From assembly GCA_020848375.1 (NCBI GenBank), contig JADLAF010000071.1, positions 1 to 39,775 on the forward strand: DNA of 39,775 nucleotides, written 5' to 3'. Shown piece by piece: positions 16,789 to 26,774 of this stretch (the stretch's first letter is position 1; every line of letters starts with the position of its first letter). This DNA comes from Ignavibacteriaceae bacterium. Its GTDB lineage: Bacteria; Bacteroidota; Ignavibacteria; Ignavibacteriales; Ignavibacteriaceae. Under the pieces are notes generated by a model that did no database searches, was not told the DNA's origin, and saw only the letters and a program-made list of their open reading frames with translations. The translations under genes and the position numbers were made by a program.

Positions 16789-17247
16789 ATGCAGCACTAT
16801 CGCCGGCATTTATTTGTCAAAGAGTCCCCTATTGAGGGCAAAGGTCTCTATTGTGCTTCAGAGGTTAAGGAAGATAAGATAATCATGAAAATTGAGGGGG
16901 AAATCATTTCCGGAGAGGAATGTGAACGAAGGGAAAATGAAGAAAACAATGTATATATCTTCTGGAACGGCGATGAATACGTTGACGTAAAACATACTGA
17001 GGACATTAAATATATCAATCATAACTGTGACCCCAACTGCTATGTGGACGCTGATAAGAAAGGTAATTTGCTCCTTGTTGCAGCAAGGGATATAAAATCA
17101 GGGGAAGAACTTACCATTGATTACGGTTATGATGAGATATATGATATCTGTTCATGTGATATTTGCAGTACAGAGGAAGAAGATGGTGAAGTGGGAAAAG
17201 AGGAAAAACCGCTAAACGAGAATAAGAAAAAAGAAACAGGTATTTAA
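16789..17247 (+). CDS. SET-domain protein (putative protein lysine methyltransferase)
   Basis: 152-aa protein consisting of little more than a SET domain. Signatures: SPIEGKGLYCASEVKED (opening 'G.G.fa...i..g'), INHNCDPNCYVD (the N-H-x-C-x-P-N SAM-binding/knot motif) and GEELTIDYGYDE (catalytic Tyr region). They are followed by a post-SET-like Cys cluster, CSCDIC, and an acidic/Lys-rich tail. SET proteins transfer methyl groups from SAM to lysines; in bacteria targets are mostly unknown, with ribosomal and DNA-binding proteins reported for some. It starts at ATG 16789, 5 bp after the upstream stop. Its stop is 2 bp from the convergent aroE stop. Confidence 0.88.
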   Translation: MQHYRRHLFVKESPIEGKGLYCASEVKEDKIIMKIEGEIISGEECERRENEENNVYIFWNGDEYVDVKHTEDIKYINHNCDPNCYVDADKKGNLLLVAARDIKSGEELTIDYGYDEIYDICSCDICSTEEEDGEVGKEEKPLNENKKKETGI

Positions 17248-17249
17248 AA

Positions 17250-18122
17250 TCAGGGGTTCAGATATTTTAGCAAAGTATCATAAATTTCAGCAACCGGCAT
17301 CTGCTTTCCCGTCCACAGTTCAAAAGATTTAGCTCCTTGTGCAACCAGCATTTTAATCCCTTCAATAGTGACTGCGTCTTTTTCTTCCGCAAATCTGAGA
17401 AACTGCGTTTTAACCGGGTTATATACCATATCAAATACGATCTGATCCCGTGTAAAACCTTCACTGCTGCTCACCGGTGAATCTGTTGTTAGGGGTGTCA
17501 TACCAAGTGAAGTGGTGTTAATGATCAGTTTACATCCTCTCATTATTGCATCAGTATCAAACGGTGCACTCTCACTGGTTTCAATTCCTTCATAGTGCAT
17601 CTGCTGTTTAAAGTGGTGAGCTATTTGTTCAGCCCGCTGCACAGTTCTGTTAACAATATGAATTACAGAAGGTCGGTAATGACGGATGAGAGCATACACA
17701 GCAGCGCGGCTTGCGCCGCCGGCTCCGAAAATCATGACGGGACTGCCGGTAATTTCTTCCCGGAAGGGATCAAGTGCATACTGAACACCGAAAGCATCCG
17801 TGTTATATCCTTGCAGTGCACCACTATTATTCACCACACAATTAACTGCTCCTATTACAACCGCCTCCTCCGAAACAGCATCAAGAAATGGAAATATGGC
17901 CTCTTTATGGGGGACGGTAACATTAAACCCTTTAAAGCCGAGTGCTTTAAGACCGGAAATTCCTTCTTTCAGTTCAGCAGGTGATATATCAAAGGGAAGA
18001 TAGAGATAGTCTGCATCAAGAAGCTGGGATGCCACATTGTGCATCATGGGTGAAAAGGTATGCTTTATCGGATGCCCGATAAGCCCGAGAAGTTCTGTGT
18101 GTGTGTGCAGGGCGTTTTTCAT
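17250..18122 (-). CDS. aroE: Shikimate dehydrogenase
   Basis: NADP-dependent reduction of 3-dehydroshikimate to shikimate in aromatic amino acid synthesis; 290 aa, cytosolic. Motifs: LIGHPIKHTFSPMMHN (substrate Ser/Thr), FNVTVPHKEAIFPFLD (catalytic Lys), GYNTDAFG (catalytic Asp), MIFGAGGASRAAVYAL (Rossmann loop) and IVNRTVQRAEQIA (NRT, phosphate recognition for NADP). It starts at ATG 18122, 24 bp after the TPR gene, and is the last gene of a minus-strand run. It converges on the SET gene with a 2-bp gap and no visible terminator. Confidence 0.96.
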   Translation of the reverse strand: MKNALHTHTELLGLIGHPIKHTFSPMMHNVASQLLDADYLYLPFDISPAELKEGISGLKALGFKGFNVTVPHKEAIFPFLDAVSEEAVVIGAVNCVVNNSGALQGYNTDAFGVQYALDPFREEITGSPVMIFGAGGASRAAVYALIRHYRPSVIHIVNRTVQRAEQIAHHFKQQMHYEGIETSESAPFDTDAIMRGCKLIINTTSLGMTPLTTDSPVSSSEGFTRDQIVFDMVYNPVKTQFLRFAEEKDAVTIEGIKMLVAQGAKSFELWTGKQMPVAEIYDTLLKYLNP

Positions 18123-18146
18123 AAATACCGAATTTGCGAAGGAAAG

Positions 18147-19568
18147 TTATTCCTCATCTCTTACAGCCAGACCATAAAACCATGAGAACCACAGGTCCGG
18201 ATATCTTTCCCGGACGATGTTATCAGGTTCTCCTTTTACAGCATTTTCATATCTCCGAAGGTAATTGATTCCACGTTTGAAATTACCGAGCAGGATTTCA
18301 ATCTGAGAGAGAAAGAAGAATGAGTCTGCCTTATAACGTGACCTTTCCTTAAGTGCACGGTAACAAGCCCACGCTTTTGACTTATTCCCCCGTTTATTGT
18401 AGCCAAGAAACAAGATAATAAGAAACTCACTATCCAGCAGATGATAATCCTTAAACCTGCTATCCGAACGGGTGAATTTTATAAAACTTTCTTCGGGTGC
18501 TGATTTTAATTCTTTCTTACGCAGTGAAAACGGCTTTTCAAAAATCGTCCGGAGTGCTGCCGCAAAATAATCCAATCCTTTTCCTTTATCTTCGGATTTA
18601 TACAAACAATATGCCTTCAGCATTCTTGCTCTCAGACTGTCCGGCATTATTTCGAGCAGAAAATCAGTCTCGCGAATCGCGGCCCGGTATTTCTCCTGAT
18701 CAATATATAGGTTAATCAGATTGAGCGGAATTTCTTCCGGGAAGTCAGCATCTTCAGGGACGCGTGTATATGCCAGGTAGGCCTTAACAAAGTCACCCAT
18801 CTCGGTATAGGTGTGCGCCAGTGATATCGCTGCATCCTGGTATTCGGGATATACCTCGAGTGAACGCAAAAATGATTTTATCGCGTTTTCGTATCTCTGA
18901 TGGCGGTGCTGGTTCAGTCCGAGCAGGTACCAGCCATACTCATCATCAGGGTAACGATCTGTATAAGACTTATATACTGAAATGGATTTATTGATCTTTT
19001 TCATATCCTCGTAACAGTGCGCGAGGTCTTCGTACAGCTCAATATTATCCGGGTGCATCTGAATTGCTTTGCGGTAATAAATGGCTGCTTTTTCGGGGAA
19101 TTTAAGCTTCCTGTAGTAGTAACCGATACCAGCAAGAACATAATCATCAAGAGAGTTAATGCGGTAGGCCTTAATGAGCGTCATTTTGGCGCGGTCATAG
19201 TCCTGCTCGTTCAGATATATACGCGCCCGCTCAACCAAAGCTTCGACATGAACAGGGTTCAGAGTAAGTACCCTGCTCAGCGATTTAATCTGTCCGCGCT
19301 TATTGCCTCTGTGCCCTTGTGCAATACTTCTCTTAAACCACAGTTCAGAGTCATATCTGAATGTGGAAAGAAGATTATTTGCGATAAACAGCGCGCGGGT
19401 AAAATGTGCGGTTTCAAGACATTCATCCAATAATTCTTCCAGGTCATCTTTCATAAGAACAACCTGTCCTGCTTCGATAATTTCCCGGTAACGGTCGAAA
19501 CGTTTTTTTAAACGCTCCTCGTCATGGAAACCGAAGTTATCTGAAGAACCCTGATTTGATGATTTCAT
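18147..19568 (-). CDS. TPR-repeat protein
   Basis: 473-aa cytosolic-looking protein (no signal peptide or membrane segment) made largely of tetratricopeptide repeats. Helical pairs are visible at about 50-260, for example PVHVEALVERARIYLNEQDY, EKAAIYYRKAIQMHPDNIEL, YENAIKSFLRSLEVYPEYQ and AAISLAHTYTEMGDFVKAYL. Further repeats follow near the C terminus (about 290-340 and 400-460). It is presumably a scaffold for protein-protein contacts; the partner is unknown. It starts at ATG 19568, 23 bp after sucC, with aroE 24 bp downstream, so it lies inside an otherwise metabolic operon. Confidence 0.88.
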   Translation of the reverse strand: MKSSNQGSSDNFGFHDEERLKKRFDRYREIIEAGQVVLMKDDLEELLDECLETAHFTRALFIANNLLSTFRYDSELWFKRSIAQGHRGNKRGQIKSLSRVLTLNPVHVEALVERARIYLNEQDYDRAKMTLIKAYRINSLDDYVLAGIGYYYRKLKFPEKAAIYYRKAIQMHPDNIELYEDLAHCYEDMKKINKSISVYKSYTDRYPDDEYGWYLLGLNQHRHQRYENAIKSFLRSLEVYPEYQDAAISLAHTYTEMGDFVKAYLAYTRVPEDADFPEEIPLNLINLYIDQEKYRAAIRETDFLLEIMPDSLRARMLKAYCLYKSEDKGKGLDYFAAALRTIFEKPFSLRKKELKSAPEESFIKFTRSDSRFKDYHLLDSEFLIILFLGYNKRGNKSKAWACYRALKERSRYKADSFFFLSQIEILLGNFKRGINYLRRYENAVKGEPDNIVRERYPDLWFSWFYGLAVRDEE

Positions 19569-19591
19569 TATGTCTTACGTTTGTTAATAAA

Positions 19592-20758
19592 TCAGGATGC
19601 TTTAAGCACCTTCGTAACTTTTTCGGCGGCTTCGTGCAGCGAACCGGCCACTTCAAAAGCAAGACCGGATTCATTCAGCATTACACCCGCCTCTTTTGCG
19701 TTGGTTCCTTCAAGACGAACAACGATAGGCAGTTTAACTTCAATTTCTCTTGCTGCATCTATTACGCCCTGGGCAACACGGTCACACCTGACAATCCCGC
19801 CGAATATATTAATCAGGATTGCTTTCACATTCGGATCAGATAAAATAATCTTAAATCCGTTTGCAACAGTGGTTTTATTAGCTCCACCGCCAACATCAAG
19901 AAAGTTAGCAGGTTCGCCACCGGCAAGTTTTATGATATCCATTGTTGCCATTGCAAGCCCTGCACCATTAACCATACACCCGACGTTTCCGTCAAGCTTT
20001 ATGTAATTAAGATTAAATTTTGAAGCTTCAATTTCAAGAGAGTCTTCCTCATCAAGGTCACGGTATGCTTCAATATCTTTATGCCGATACATCGCATTAT
20101 CATCAAAATTCATCTTAGCATCAAGCGCTATCACATTTCCTTCTTTGGTAACAACCAGCGGATTGATCTCAGCTAATGATGCATCCGTTGCTTCATAAGC
20201 TTTGTAAAGAGCAATAAGAAACTTGGTTGCACTGGCTACCTGAGCCCCTTTAAGCCCAAGTGCAAATGCAAGTTCACGTGCCTGATACGGCTGAAGTCCG
20301 ATAAAAGGAGCAACTGCACACTTAATGATTTTTTCAGGTGATTCCTCAGCAACCTTTTCAATCTCCATCCCCCCCTCGGTTGAAACCATAACCACATTCT
20401 TTGAAATAGCCCGGTCCAAAGTGATACCAAGATAGAGTTCGCGGTCTATGTTTACCCCCTCTTCAATGAGGAGCTTTTTAACTAATTTTCCTTCCGGTCC
20501 GGTCTGATGCGTAACCAGGGTCATTCCAAGAATTTCGGAAGCGTATTTTTTTACTTCATCTATCGATTTTGCAACCTTCACTCCTCCCCCTTTGCCGCGT
20601 CCGCCGGCGTGAATTTGGGCTTTTACCACCCAAACTGGTCCTCCGAGCTGTTCAGCAGCGCTTACCGCTTCCTTAACGCTTGTGGCTGCAAATCCCCTCG
20701 GAACTGGTACGTTATATTTTCTGAGAATTTCTTTCCCTTGAAATTCATGAATTTTCAT
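19592..20758 (-). CDS. sucC: Succinyl-CoA synthetase, beta subunit
   Basis: ADP/GDP-forming subunit that interconverts succinyl-CoA and succinate with substrate-level phosphorylation; works with SucD, which is not in the window. It is 388 aa, the usual length. The ATP-grasp N-terminal domain is seen in [38 protein letters not shown] and EINPLVVT. The C-terminal CoA-ligase domain has [28 protein letters not shown] and [11 protein letters not shown]. It starts at ATG 20758 with AAGG upstream. It follows pruA after a 93-bp gap containing a weak hairpin and heads a tight set with the TPR gene and aroE. Confidence 0.97.
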   Translation of the reverse strand: MKIHEFQGKEILRKYNVPVPRGFAATSVKEAVSAAEQLGGPVWVVKAQIHAGGRGKGGGVKVAKSIDEVKKYASEILGMTLVTHQTGPEGKLVKKLLIEEGVNIDRELYLGITLDRAISKNVVMVSTEGGMEIEKVAEESPEKIIKCAVAPFIGLQPYQARELAFALGLKGAQVASATKFLIALYKAYEATDASLAEINPLVVTKEGNVIALDAKMNFDDNAMYRHKDIEAYRDLDEEDSLEIEASKFNLNYIKLDGNVGCMVNGAGLAMATMDIIKLAGGEPANFLDVGGGANKTTVANGFKIILSDPNVKAILINIFGGIVRCDRVAQGVIDAAREIEVKLPIVVRLEGTNAKEAGVMLNESGLAFEVAGSLHEAAEKVTKVLKAS

Positions 20759-20807
20759 CTATTTACCTTAATTTTCAAAAAAATTAGACATACTTGATTT
20801 AATAATA

Positions 20808-20822
20808 CTGAAAAACTTTCAG
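20808..20822 (-). terminator. Weak hairpin after pruA
   Basis: CTGAAA and TTTCAG form a perfect 6-bp, AT-rich stem with a 3-nt loop between pruA and sucC. On the minus strand it is followed by TATTATT. It is too weak to be sure of termination; read-through into sucC is plausible. Confidence 0.3.
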
Positions 20823-20851
20823 CAATTAAACTTGATTCTTTGCCAAAAATT

Positions 20852-22402
20852 TCAGAGTATCTTTTCAGATATAGTTTTTGCTTGCAGGAACAGGAGCAGG
20901 TAGTCCCGTCCGCCGGCTTTTGAATCAGTACCCGACATATTAAATCCGCCAAACGGATGAACCCCGACAAGAGCACCAGTACATTTCCGGTTCAGATAGA
21001 GATTTCCAACGTGGAAATCTTTCTTAACGCGGTCAAGCTTAGCCCGGTCGTTGGTGTAAACAGCTCCAGTGAGACCGTAAATAGTGTTATTAGCGATTTT
21101 TAAGGAGTCATCGAACCCTTTTGATTTAATAATTGCCAGAACCGGACCAAAAATCTCCTCTTGTGAGATAACAGCCATAGGGTCAATGTCATAAAATACA
21201 GTAGGTTTAATGTAGAATCCGTTTCCTTCGCCGACAGTGCCGCCACAGAGGAGTTTACCCTCTTTTTTACCAATCTCGATATATTTCATAATGCTTTGAC
21301 GAGCCGACTCGCTGATAACCGGACCACTGTAGAAGTTGTCTTCGGCTTTCCCCTGCTTCAGGTTATCAACCAGGGTTTTTACTTTACTAACAAACTCTTT
21401 ATAAACCGCCTTATCAACAATCACGCGGGAGCACGCGGAGCATTTCTGCCCCTGGAAGCCAAAAGCTGAAATAACTGTTCCGTAAGCTGCTGCCTCCAGG
21501 TCAGTATCCTTATCAATGATGATGCTATCTTTACCGCCCATTTCGGCCACAACACGCTTGAGCCAAATCTGTCCCGGCTGAACTTTTGCAGCCAATTCGT
21601 TAATATGACAGCCGACACCCACGGAGCCGGTGAATGATACAAACCGGGTTTTGGGGTGCGCAACGAGTGTGTCTCCAACTTCTCCGCCAGAGCCGGGGAG
21701 GAAGTTTAATACACCCTTAGGAAGCCCCGCTTCCTGCATTATTTCATTAAAAACCTGCCCCATCATCGGGGTTTCGCTCGAAGGTTTAAGGACGATAGTA
21801 TTTCCTGTTACTATTGCCGCGGTTGACATTCCGACCAAGATTGCGAACGGAAAATTCCATGGGGGGATGATAGCACCGACACCCAGTGGAATGTAGTTTA
21901 ATTCATTTTTCTCTCCTTTGGTTGGTACGATCGGCTGTTTACCGCCATAACGGAGCATTTCGCGAGCATAAAAGTCCATAAAATCAATAGCTTCGGCCGT
22001 ATCGAGATCAGCTTCAGCGAAGTTCTTGCCTGCCTCTAATATCATCCAGGCGTTAATTTCGAGCTTTCTTCTGCGGGCAATTTCTGCTGCTCTGAACACT
22101 ATTTCAGCCCTTTCCTCAGGGGTGGTTTTGCTCCACTTCAGGAAAGTCTGGTGAGCACTTTCTACTGCCTGCTGGACTAATTCTTTGGTTCCCTTGTGAA
22201 AATGACCTACCACCTCATCCTTATCTGACGGGTTATAAGAGGTCAGCAGACTGCCTGTTTTGACCCTTTTCCCCCCGATAACGAGGTCATAAGTCTTACC
22301 AAATTTTTTTCTTACGGCAGTTATTGCGTCTTTCTGTGCCTGGAAATTTTGTGATTTTGTAAAATCTGTTGCGGGTTCATTTTTGAAAGGTTTGGGGGAC
22401 AT
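20852..22402 (-). CDS. pruA: L-glutamate gamma-semialdehyde (P5C) dehydrogenase
   Basis: Oxidises pyrroline-5-carboxylate/glutamate semialdehyde to glutamate with NAD in proline breakdown. It is 516 aa, typical of the stand-alone (RocA-type) enzyme and not the PutA fusion. ALDH motifs: IPPWNFPFAILVGM, VLKPSSETP, FTGSVGVG, VVAEMGGKDSIIID (catalytic Glu) and FGFQGQKCSACSR (catalytic Cys; the P5CDH-type context). C-terminal QEEIFGPVLAI and HPFGGFNMSGTDSKAGG are also as expected. It starts at ATG 22402, with GGAGA 5 nt upstream. Its promoter region is shared with the divergent hybrid kinase. No proline dehydrogenase gene is in the window. Confidence 0.94.
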   Translation of the reverse strand: MSPKPFKNEPATDFTKSQNFQAQKDAITAVRKKFGKTYDLVIGGKRVKTGSLLTSYNPSDKDEVVGHFHKGTKELVQQAVESAHQTFLKWSKTTPEERAEIVFRAAEIARRRKLEINAWMILEAGKNFAEADLDTAEAIDFMDFYAREMLRYGGKQPIVPTKGEKNELNYIPLGVGAIIPPWNFPFAILVGMSTAAIVTGNTIVLKPSSETPMMGQVFNEIMQEAGLPKGVLNFLPGSGGEVGDTLVAHPKTRFVSFTGSVGVGCHINELAAKVQPGQIWLKRVVAEMGGKDSIIIDKDTDLEAAAYGTVISAFGFQGQKCSACSRVIVDKAVYKEFVSKVKTLVDNLKQGKAEDNFYSGPVISESARQSIMKYIEIGKKEGKLLCGGTVGEGNGFYIKPTVFYDIDPMAVISQEEIFGPVLAIIKSKGFDDSLKIANNTIYGLTGAVYTNDRAKLDRVKKDFHVGNLYLNRKCTGALVGVHPFGGFNMSGTDSKAGGRDYLLLFLQAKTISEKIL

Positions 22403-22482
22403 GTTTTCTCCGGAAATATAAAATCATAATCCTAAAATTAACTCTTAAAGGGTGAATTACAATGAGGAGAATCTGACGCTAA

Positions 22483-22500
22483 TACCGTATTTTTATGGTA
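22483..22500. promoter_or_regulatory. Inverted repeat between divergent pruA and kinase genes
   Basis: TACCGTA (22483-22489) and TATGGTA (22494-22500) form a 7-bp near-perfect dyad with a 4-nt centre in the divergent promoter region. It may be an operator; no factor can be named. Confidence 0.28.
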
Positions 22501-22544
22501 AAGTTTATATTTTGATCTTTAATTTTTAGTATTCTTGTTGCCCA

Positions 22545-25500
22545 TTGAAATTGAACCATGAAGCCCTGCGCTTGCAGGGAGAGATAAATAAACTCAAAAA
22601 GTTAATCGAAACAGGAGAATCTGCCTTTAAAAGGAAAGATTTTCTTAACTATCTTGAAGAACTTACCCTGCAGTTAACCACACTTGCTGAGGAGAACGAA
22701 AATCTCAGGGTACTGGTCACCACTTCTCATGATGTTATCTTTCGCCTGTCACCCACTGGGAAACTCATTTATGCCTCCCCTTCAATCAGTCTCCTCCTTG
22801 GTTATACTCCCGAAGAAGCTGTCGGACGGCCTTTTATTGATTTCATCATGGAAAGTGACCGTCGGCGCAGTCTGGTTGCAATTTCAAAGTTTTTTAAGGA
22901 AAAATCAGTTTCCAATTACATAACTCATCTTCTCAGAAAAGACGGTTCAACGGTACCTGTTGAGCTTAACGGGATGATGATGAAGGAAGGGGAAAAATAT
23001 GTAGGTCAGGGGACCATCAGAGATATAACCGACCGCATCAAAGCAGAAAACGAAATTAACCAGGTTGAAAATACTTTTCGTGAAGTTTGGGAGCGATCAA
23101 ACGACGGAATGCGCCTGACTGATGATAATGGAATTGTGGTCATGTGCAATGAAGCTTACGCTGAAATGATGAATTCCAGCCCGACTGAAATAGAAGGGAA
23201 ACTTTTTACCAAGGTATATACTGAGGAGATCCGTCAAAGAGTGCTCGAAACTTATCAGAAGAATTTTGCGGACAGAACTCTCCGAAGCAAATATGAAACT
23301 GAGTTAACCATCTGGGATGGCTCAGTAAAATATCTGGAAATTTCTGCATCGTTTATAGGTTCAGAATCAACCGGAAGAATAATGATTCTTTCCGTCTTCC
23401 GTGATATAACTATCAGAAAAAAACAGGAAGCCCTGCTTAAACGGAGAGATTCATTACTCGAAGGGGTTGCTTCTGCAACAGCTATTCTTCTCTCAGAGTC
23501 CGATACTGACAAAGCACTTCAGACCGCACTTGAGATTCTTGGCAAGTCTGCTTTAGCGGACCGCGTTTATCTTTTCAGAAACTTTGAGGATACGAACGGT
23601 GACCTGAGAGCTGAAGAACTTTATGAATGGACAGCCGAAAATATCCCATCGCAAATTTCATCCCTGCGTAACTATGGTATCAGTTACCAGCATTTTGCGC
23701 CGCTTCAAATGCTCGAGTCACTCAGAAAAAATCAAATCATTCATCACAACGTAAATGAACTGCCGGGAGAAAAAGCTCATCTTTTCCTTGACACCTCAAT
23801 TCAGTCAGTTTTAATTGCACCGGTTTTTGTGAGCGGTACCCTCTGGGGGTTCATAGGGTTTGATACTTGTTTCAGCCCGCGAAAATGGGATGATGCTGAT
23901 GCTTCAGTGATCAGTACTCTGGCTAACTCCATAGGAGCTGTGCTCGAAAGAAAAGACTTTAATGATGAACTGCAGAATAAAAACAAAGCACTGGATAACG
24001 CGTTAGATCAGGCAAATCAGGCGGCGCGTGCTAAAAGTGAATTCCTCGCGATGATGAGTCACGAAATTCGTACTCCGATGAACGGCGTAATTGGGATGAC
24101 AGGTTTATTGCTTGATTCGAACCTGACACGCGAACAAAGAGATTATGTTGACACTATACGTTTAAGCGGTGAGCAGCTTCTTGTTATCATCAATGATATT
24201 CTTGACTACTCCAAAATTGAATCTGATCGTCTTGAAATAGAAAAAATTCCTTTTGACCTGCGAGACTGTATTGAGGAAACACTGGATCTTATGGGTGCAA
24301 AAGCAGGAGAAAAAAGTATTGACCTGCTTTATCTTATGGAAGACAGTGTCCCCCATACCATTGTGACTGATGTTACTCGTCTCAGACAAATCCTGACCAA
24401 CCTAATCGGTAATGCACTGAAGTTCACAGAGAAGGGAGAGGTATTGGTAAAGGTCTCCAGGAATTCTGTCAGTCAAAACATGAATGAACTGCTTTTTATT
24501 GTGCAGGACAGCGGCATCGGAATTCCTAAAGATAAAATGGAAAAGCTGTTTAAGCCATTCAGTCAGGTTGATTCTTCAACAACACGGCTCTACGGCGGTA
24601 CAGGGCTCGGACTTGTCATCAGTAAAAAACTGATTGAACTTCTTGGTGGTAAAATCTGGGTCGAGAGCGAAGAAAGTAAAGGCACTACATTTTTCTTTAC
24701 GCTCCCCGCCGAGTCTGCTCAGGCAAAGCCCAAAATTTTCTCAAGAGTTTTGCAGCAGGGCATTGAAGGCAAACGTGTTCTGATTGTTGATGATAATCTG
24801 ACAAACCGGAAAATTTTGCGGATCCAGACAACCCGATGGGGAATGATATCTGAGGAAGCTGAATCAAGCGTAAAGGCAATCGAAATAATTGAAACCGGTC
24901 AGAAGTTTGACCTGGGGATATTGGACTATCAGATGCCAAATACTGATGGAATAGGACTTACCGAAAAACTTCGTGAATATAACAACGGACGGTTCCCTGT
25001 CATTATCCTTACTTCTATCGGAAGGCGTGAACGTTCAGACGTGCTTGCCCAGCTTAATATCACAAAGTTTTTAAACAAGCCGATTAAGCAGTCCCAGCTT
25101 TATGAAAGCATCGTTCAGTCACTTACCGGCAACCCCACGCAGCAGGAAAAAAAGCCCCGCGGTGCTGTTCTGGATACAGAAATGGCAGACAAACATCCGC
25201 TAAAAATTCTGCTGGCCGAAGATAACCTTGTCAATCAAAAAGTAGCAACCAAGATTTTCGAAAAGCTGGGTTATCGTATTGATATCGCTTCAAACGGAAT
25301 TGAAGTTCTCTCAGCCCTTCAAATGACCGATTATGATATTATTTTTATGGACGTTCACATGCCGGAGCTTGACGGCTTAGAGGCAACCCGTGCAATAAGG
25401 AGCAACGGACCCTCCGCCTATCAGCCCCTGATTATTGCAATGACTGCCAACGCGATGCAAGGTGACCGGGAAATCTGCCTCGCTGCCGGGATGGATGATT

Positions 25501-25979
25501 ACATTAGCAAACCTGTTCGAATTGATGAGCTTCAGATGCTGGTTCTTCGCTGGAGCGAACACATGCGGAAAGAAGCCGCTCCTACTAAGGAAAAGGCGGT
25601 TAAAACTACCGAAAATGAGCCGGTAGTTAATGAACAGGATATGCCTGTCCTTTTAGATATCGAATCAGAAGAAGACCAGAAGTTTGTTTCTGAACTGTTT
25701 GAAATTTACCTGAGCGAAACACCCCGTATGTTGGCCAGTCTGAGAGTTGCATATAGCAATGAAGACTTCAAAGCTATCGCATTTTATTGCCATAAACTGA
25801 GGGGGAGCAGCGCTAGCATAGGGATCACCAAAATCGCCTCCATCAGTGAGGAAATTGAGATGGCTGCAAAGAAAAAGGATATTGACACGATACGAACTTC
25901 TCTGACGGTTCTGGAGAAAACCTTTATTATAGCTCAGGAGGATTTGCTTAGAATCAAAACCCGGCTCGACAGCCGGTAG
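22545..25979 (+). CDS. Hybrid sensor histidine kinase (PAS-PAS-GAF-HK-REC-REC-HPt)
   Basis: 1144-aa cytosolic phosphorelay protein. Domains: N-terminal coiled coil (1-60); PAS1 (about 60-175, [20 protein letters not shown]); PAS2 (about 180-300, [19 protein letters not shown]); GAF (about 310-460); HisKA with [16 protein letters not shown] (His506); HATPase (about 610-735, [33 protein letters not shown]); REC1 (about 747-865, Asp794); REC2 (about 885-1005, Asp936 in [11 protein letters not shown]); HPt (about 1045-1140, His1083 in [13 protein letters not shown]). All phosphorelay residues are intact. There is no membrane segment, so the signal is probably intracellular. It starts at TTG 22545 or TTG 22551; no ATG fits the frame. 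No cognate DNA-binding regulator is adjacent. Confidence 0.92.
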   Translation: MKLNHEALRLQGEINKLKKLIETGESAFKRKDFLNYLEELTLQLTTLAEENENLRVLVTTSHDVIFRLSPTGKLIYASPSISLLLGYTPEEAVGRPFIDFIMESDRRRSLVAISKFFKEKSVSNYITHLLRKDGSTVPVELNGMMMKEGEKYVGQGTIRDITDRIKAENEINQVENTFREVWERSNDGMRLTDDNGIVVMCNEAYAEMMNSSPTEIEGKLFTKVYTEEIRQRVLETYQKNFADRTLRSKYETELTIWDGSVKYLEISASFIGSESTGRIMILSVFRDITIRKKQEALLKRRDSLLEGVASATAILLSESDTDKALQTALEILGKSALADRVYLFRNFEDTNGDLRAEELYEWTAENIPSQISSLRNYGISYQHFAPLQMLESLRKNQIIHHNVNELPGEKAHLFLDTSIQSVLIAPVFVSGTLWGFIGFDTCFSPRKWDDADASVISTLANSIGAVLERKDFNDELQNKNKALDNALDQANQAARAKSEFLAMMSHEIRTPMNGVIGMTGLLLDSNLTREQRDYVDTIRLSGEQLLVIINDILDYSKIESDRLEIEKIPFDLRDCIEETLDLMGAKAGEKSIDLLYLMEDSVPHTIVTDVTRLRQILTNLIGNALKFTEKGEVLVKVSRNSVSQNMNELLFIVQDSGIGIPKDKMEKLFKPFSQVDSSTTRLYGGTGLGLVISKKLIELLGGKIWVESEESKGTTFFFTLPAESAQAKPKIFSRVLQQGIEGKRVLIVDDNLTNRKILRIQTTRWGMISEEAESSVKAIEIIETGQKFDLGILDYQMPNTDGIGLTEKLREYNNGRFPVIILTSIGRRERSDVLAQLNITKFLNKPIKQSQLYESIVQSLTGNPTQQEKKPRGAVLDTEMADKHPLKILLAEDNLVNQKVATKIFEKLGYRIDIASNGIEVLSALQMTDYDIIFMDVHMPELDGLEATRAIRSNGPSAYQPLIIAMTANAMQGDREICLAAGMDDYISKPVRIDELQMLVLRWSEHMRKEAAPTKEKAVKTTENEPVVNEQDMPVLLDIESEEDQKFVSELFEIYLSETPRMLASLRVAYSNEDFKAIAFYCHKLRGSSASIGITKIASISEEIEMAAKKKDIDTIRTSLTVLEKTFIIAQEDLLRIKTRLDSR

Positions 25980-26142
25980 GGTCATAATCACACATATCTG
26001 ACTGCATGCCTGATTGAAATTAATCCACTGTCTCATTTTGAGAGAGTGACCAATTTTGTATCAAATCTATAAGCTCCAGTTCTTCAAAAGTACCCTTTTT
26101 ACCTCAAATTTGGCACCCAATTTTGGCGTGATTATTGCATAA

Positions 26143-26148
26143 TATAAT
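26143..26148 (+). promoter_or_regulatory. Candidate -10 box upstream of the pilin-like cassette
   Basis: TATAAT at 26143-26148 with TTTG at 26122-26125, 17 nt upstream, in the 305-bp gap 25980-26284. This would give a leader of about 130 nt. The rest of the gap is AT-rich, with no ORF or RNA gene recognised and no clear terminator after the kinase gene. Confidence 0.3.
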
Positions 26149-26284
26149 TGAACTAAATACTTAATTTTTTTAAGTTTTTATTATCTTACAGGAACCAAAA
26201 TTTCTTTGCTGGTTTTTCGGATTTTACACTAAATAACAGATTGCCATTTTGAAAAAACAACTTTTCTTGAAATAACCTGAAATA

Positions 26285-26770
26285 ATGGGTTACTCACAGT
26301 TAATTCTATTATTAGGTTCTATGGTTCTGCTCGGACTTCTGGGTCTCTCCCAGAATAATTCTCTCAGCAGAAATACAGAATACAATATGTATAATCAGGC
26401 GCTATTTACCGGTACGGGCATTGCCCAGTCATTGCTTGAGGAGGTTTTAAGCCGTGAGTTTGATGAGGTAACGTTAACCCGAATGTTGACAATCCCTGAC
26501 TCATTGACCGCCCCATGGTCATTGGGTAAAGAATCCGGCGAAACTGTTGTCACTACATTTGATGATGTTGATGATTACCACAATTACACTAAAACTGACA
26601 GTCTGGATCTTTTCGGCAGCTTTAACATGCTGGTCACAGTCCATTATATCGTTTCTATGGACCCCGATACGAAAAGTGCAAGCAGAACTTTTATGAAGAG
26701 AGTTGATGTAAAAATGTATAACATATATATCGCTGATACCCTGACGGTAAACGGAATTAAGGCATACTAA
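26285..26770 (+). CDS. PilV/MshD-like minor pilin-type protein without standard prepilin leader
   Basis: 161-aa protein with one N-terminal hydrophobic helix (SQLILLLGSMVLLGLLGLSQ) directly after MGY. The following amphipathic helix has ALFTGTGIAQSLLEEVLSRE, much like the 'LAQ.LLEE' helix of PilV/GspI-type pilins. FDDVDDYHNY is the signature seen in MshD/PilV-type pilins. The canonical prepilin site (G then FTLIE, with Glu at +5) is missing; the only possible leader is MG. No specific family was recognised with certainty. It is first of three tightly spaced genes (4 bp to the next) and starts at ATG 26285. A role in a pilus- or pseudopilus-like surface structure is inferred. Confidence 0.6.
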   Translation: MGYSQLILLLGSMVLLGLLGLSQNNSLSRNTEYNMYNQALFTGTGIAQSLLEEVLSREFDEVTLTRMLTIPDSLTAPWSLGKESGETVVTTFDDVDDYHNYTKTDSLDLFGSFNMLVTVHYIVSMDPDTKSASRTFMKRVDVKMYNIYIADTLTVNGIKAY

Positions 26771-26774
26771 AGTA

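Noticed and set aside
26111-26128. Sigma-54-like promoter (TGGCAC followed by TTGGCG) before the pilin-like cassette
   Set aside because: The GG to GC distance is 14 nt instead of the required 12, and the -12 element is wrong at the fixed position.
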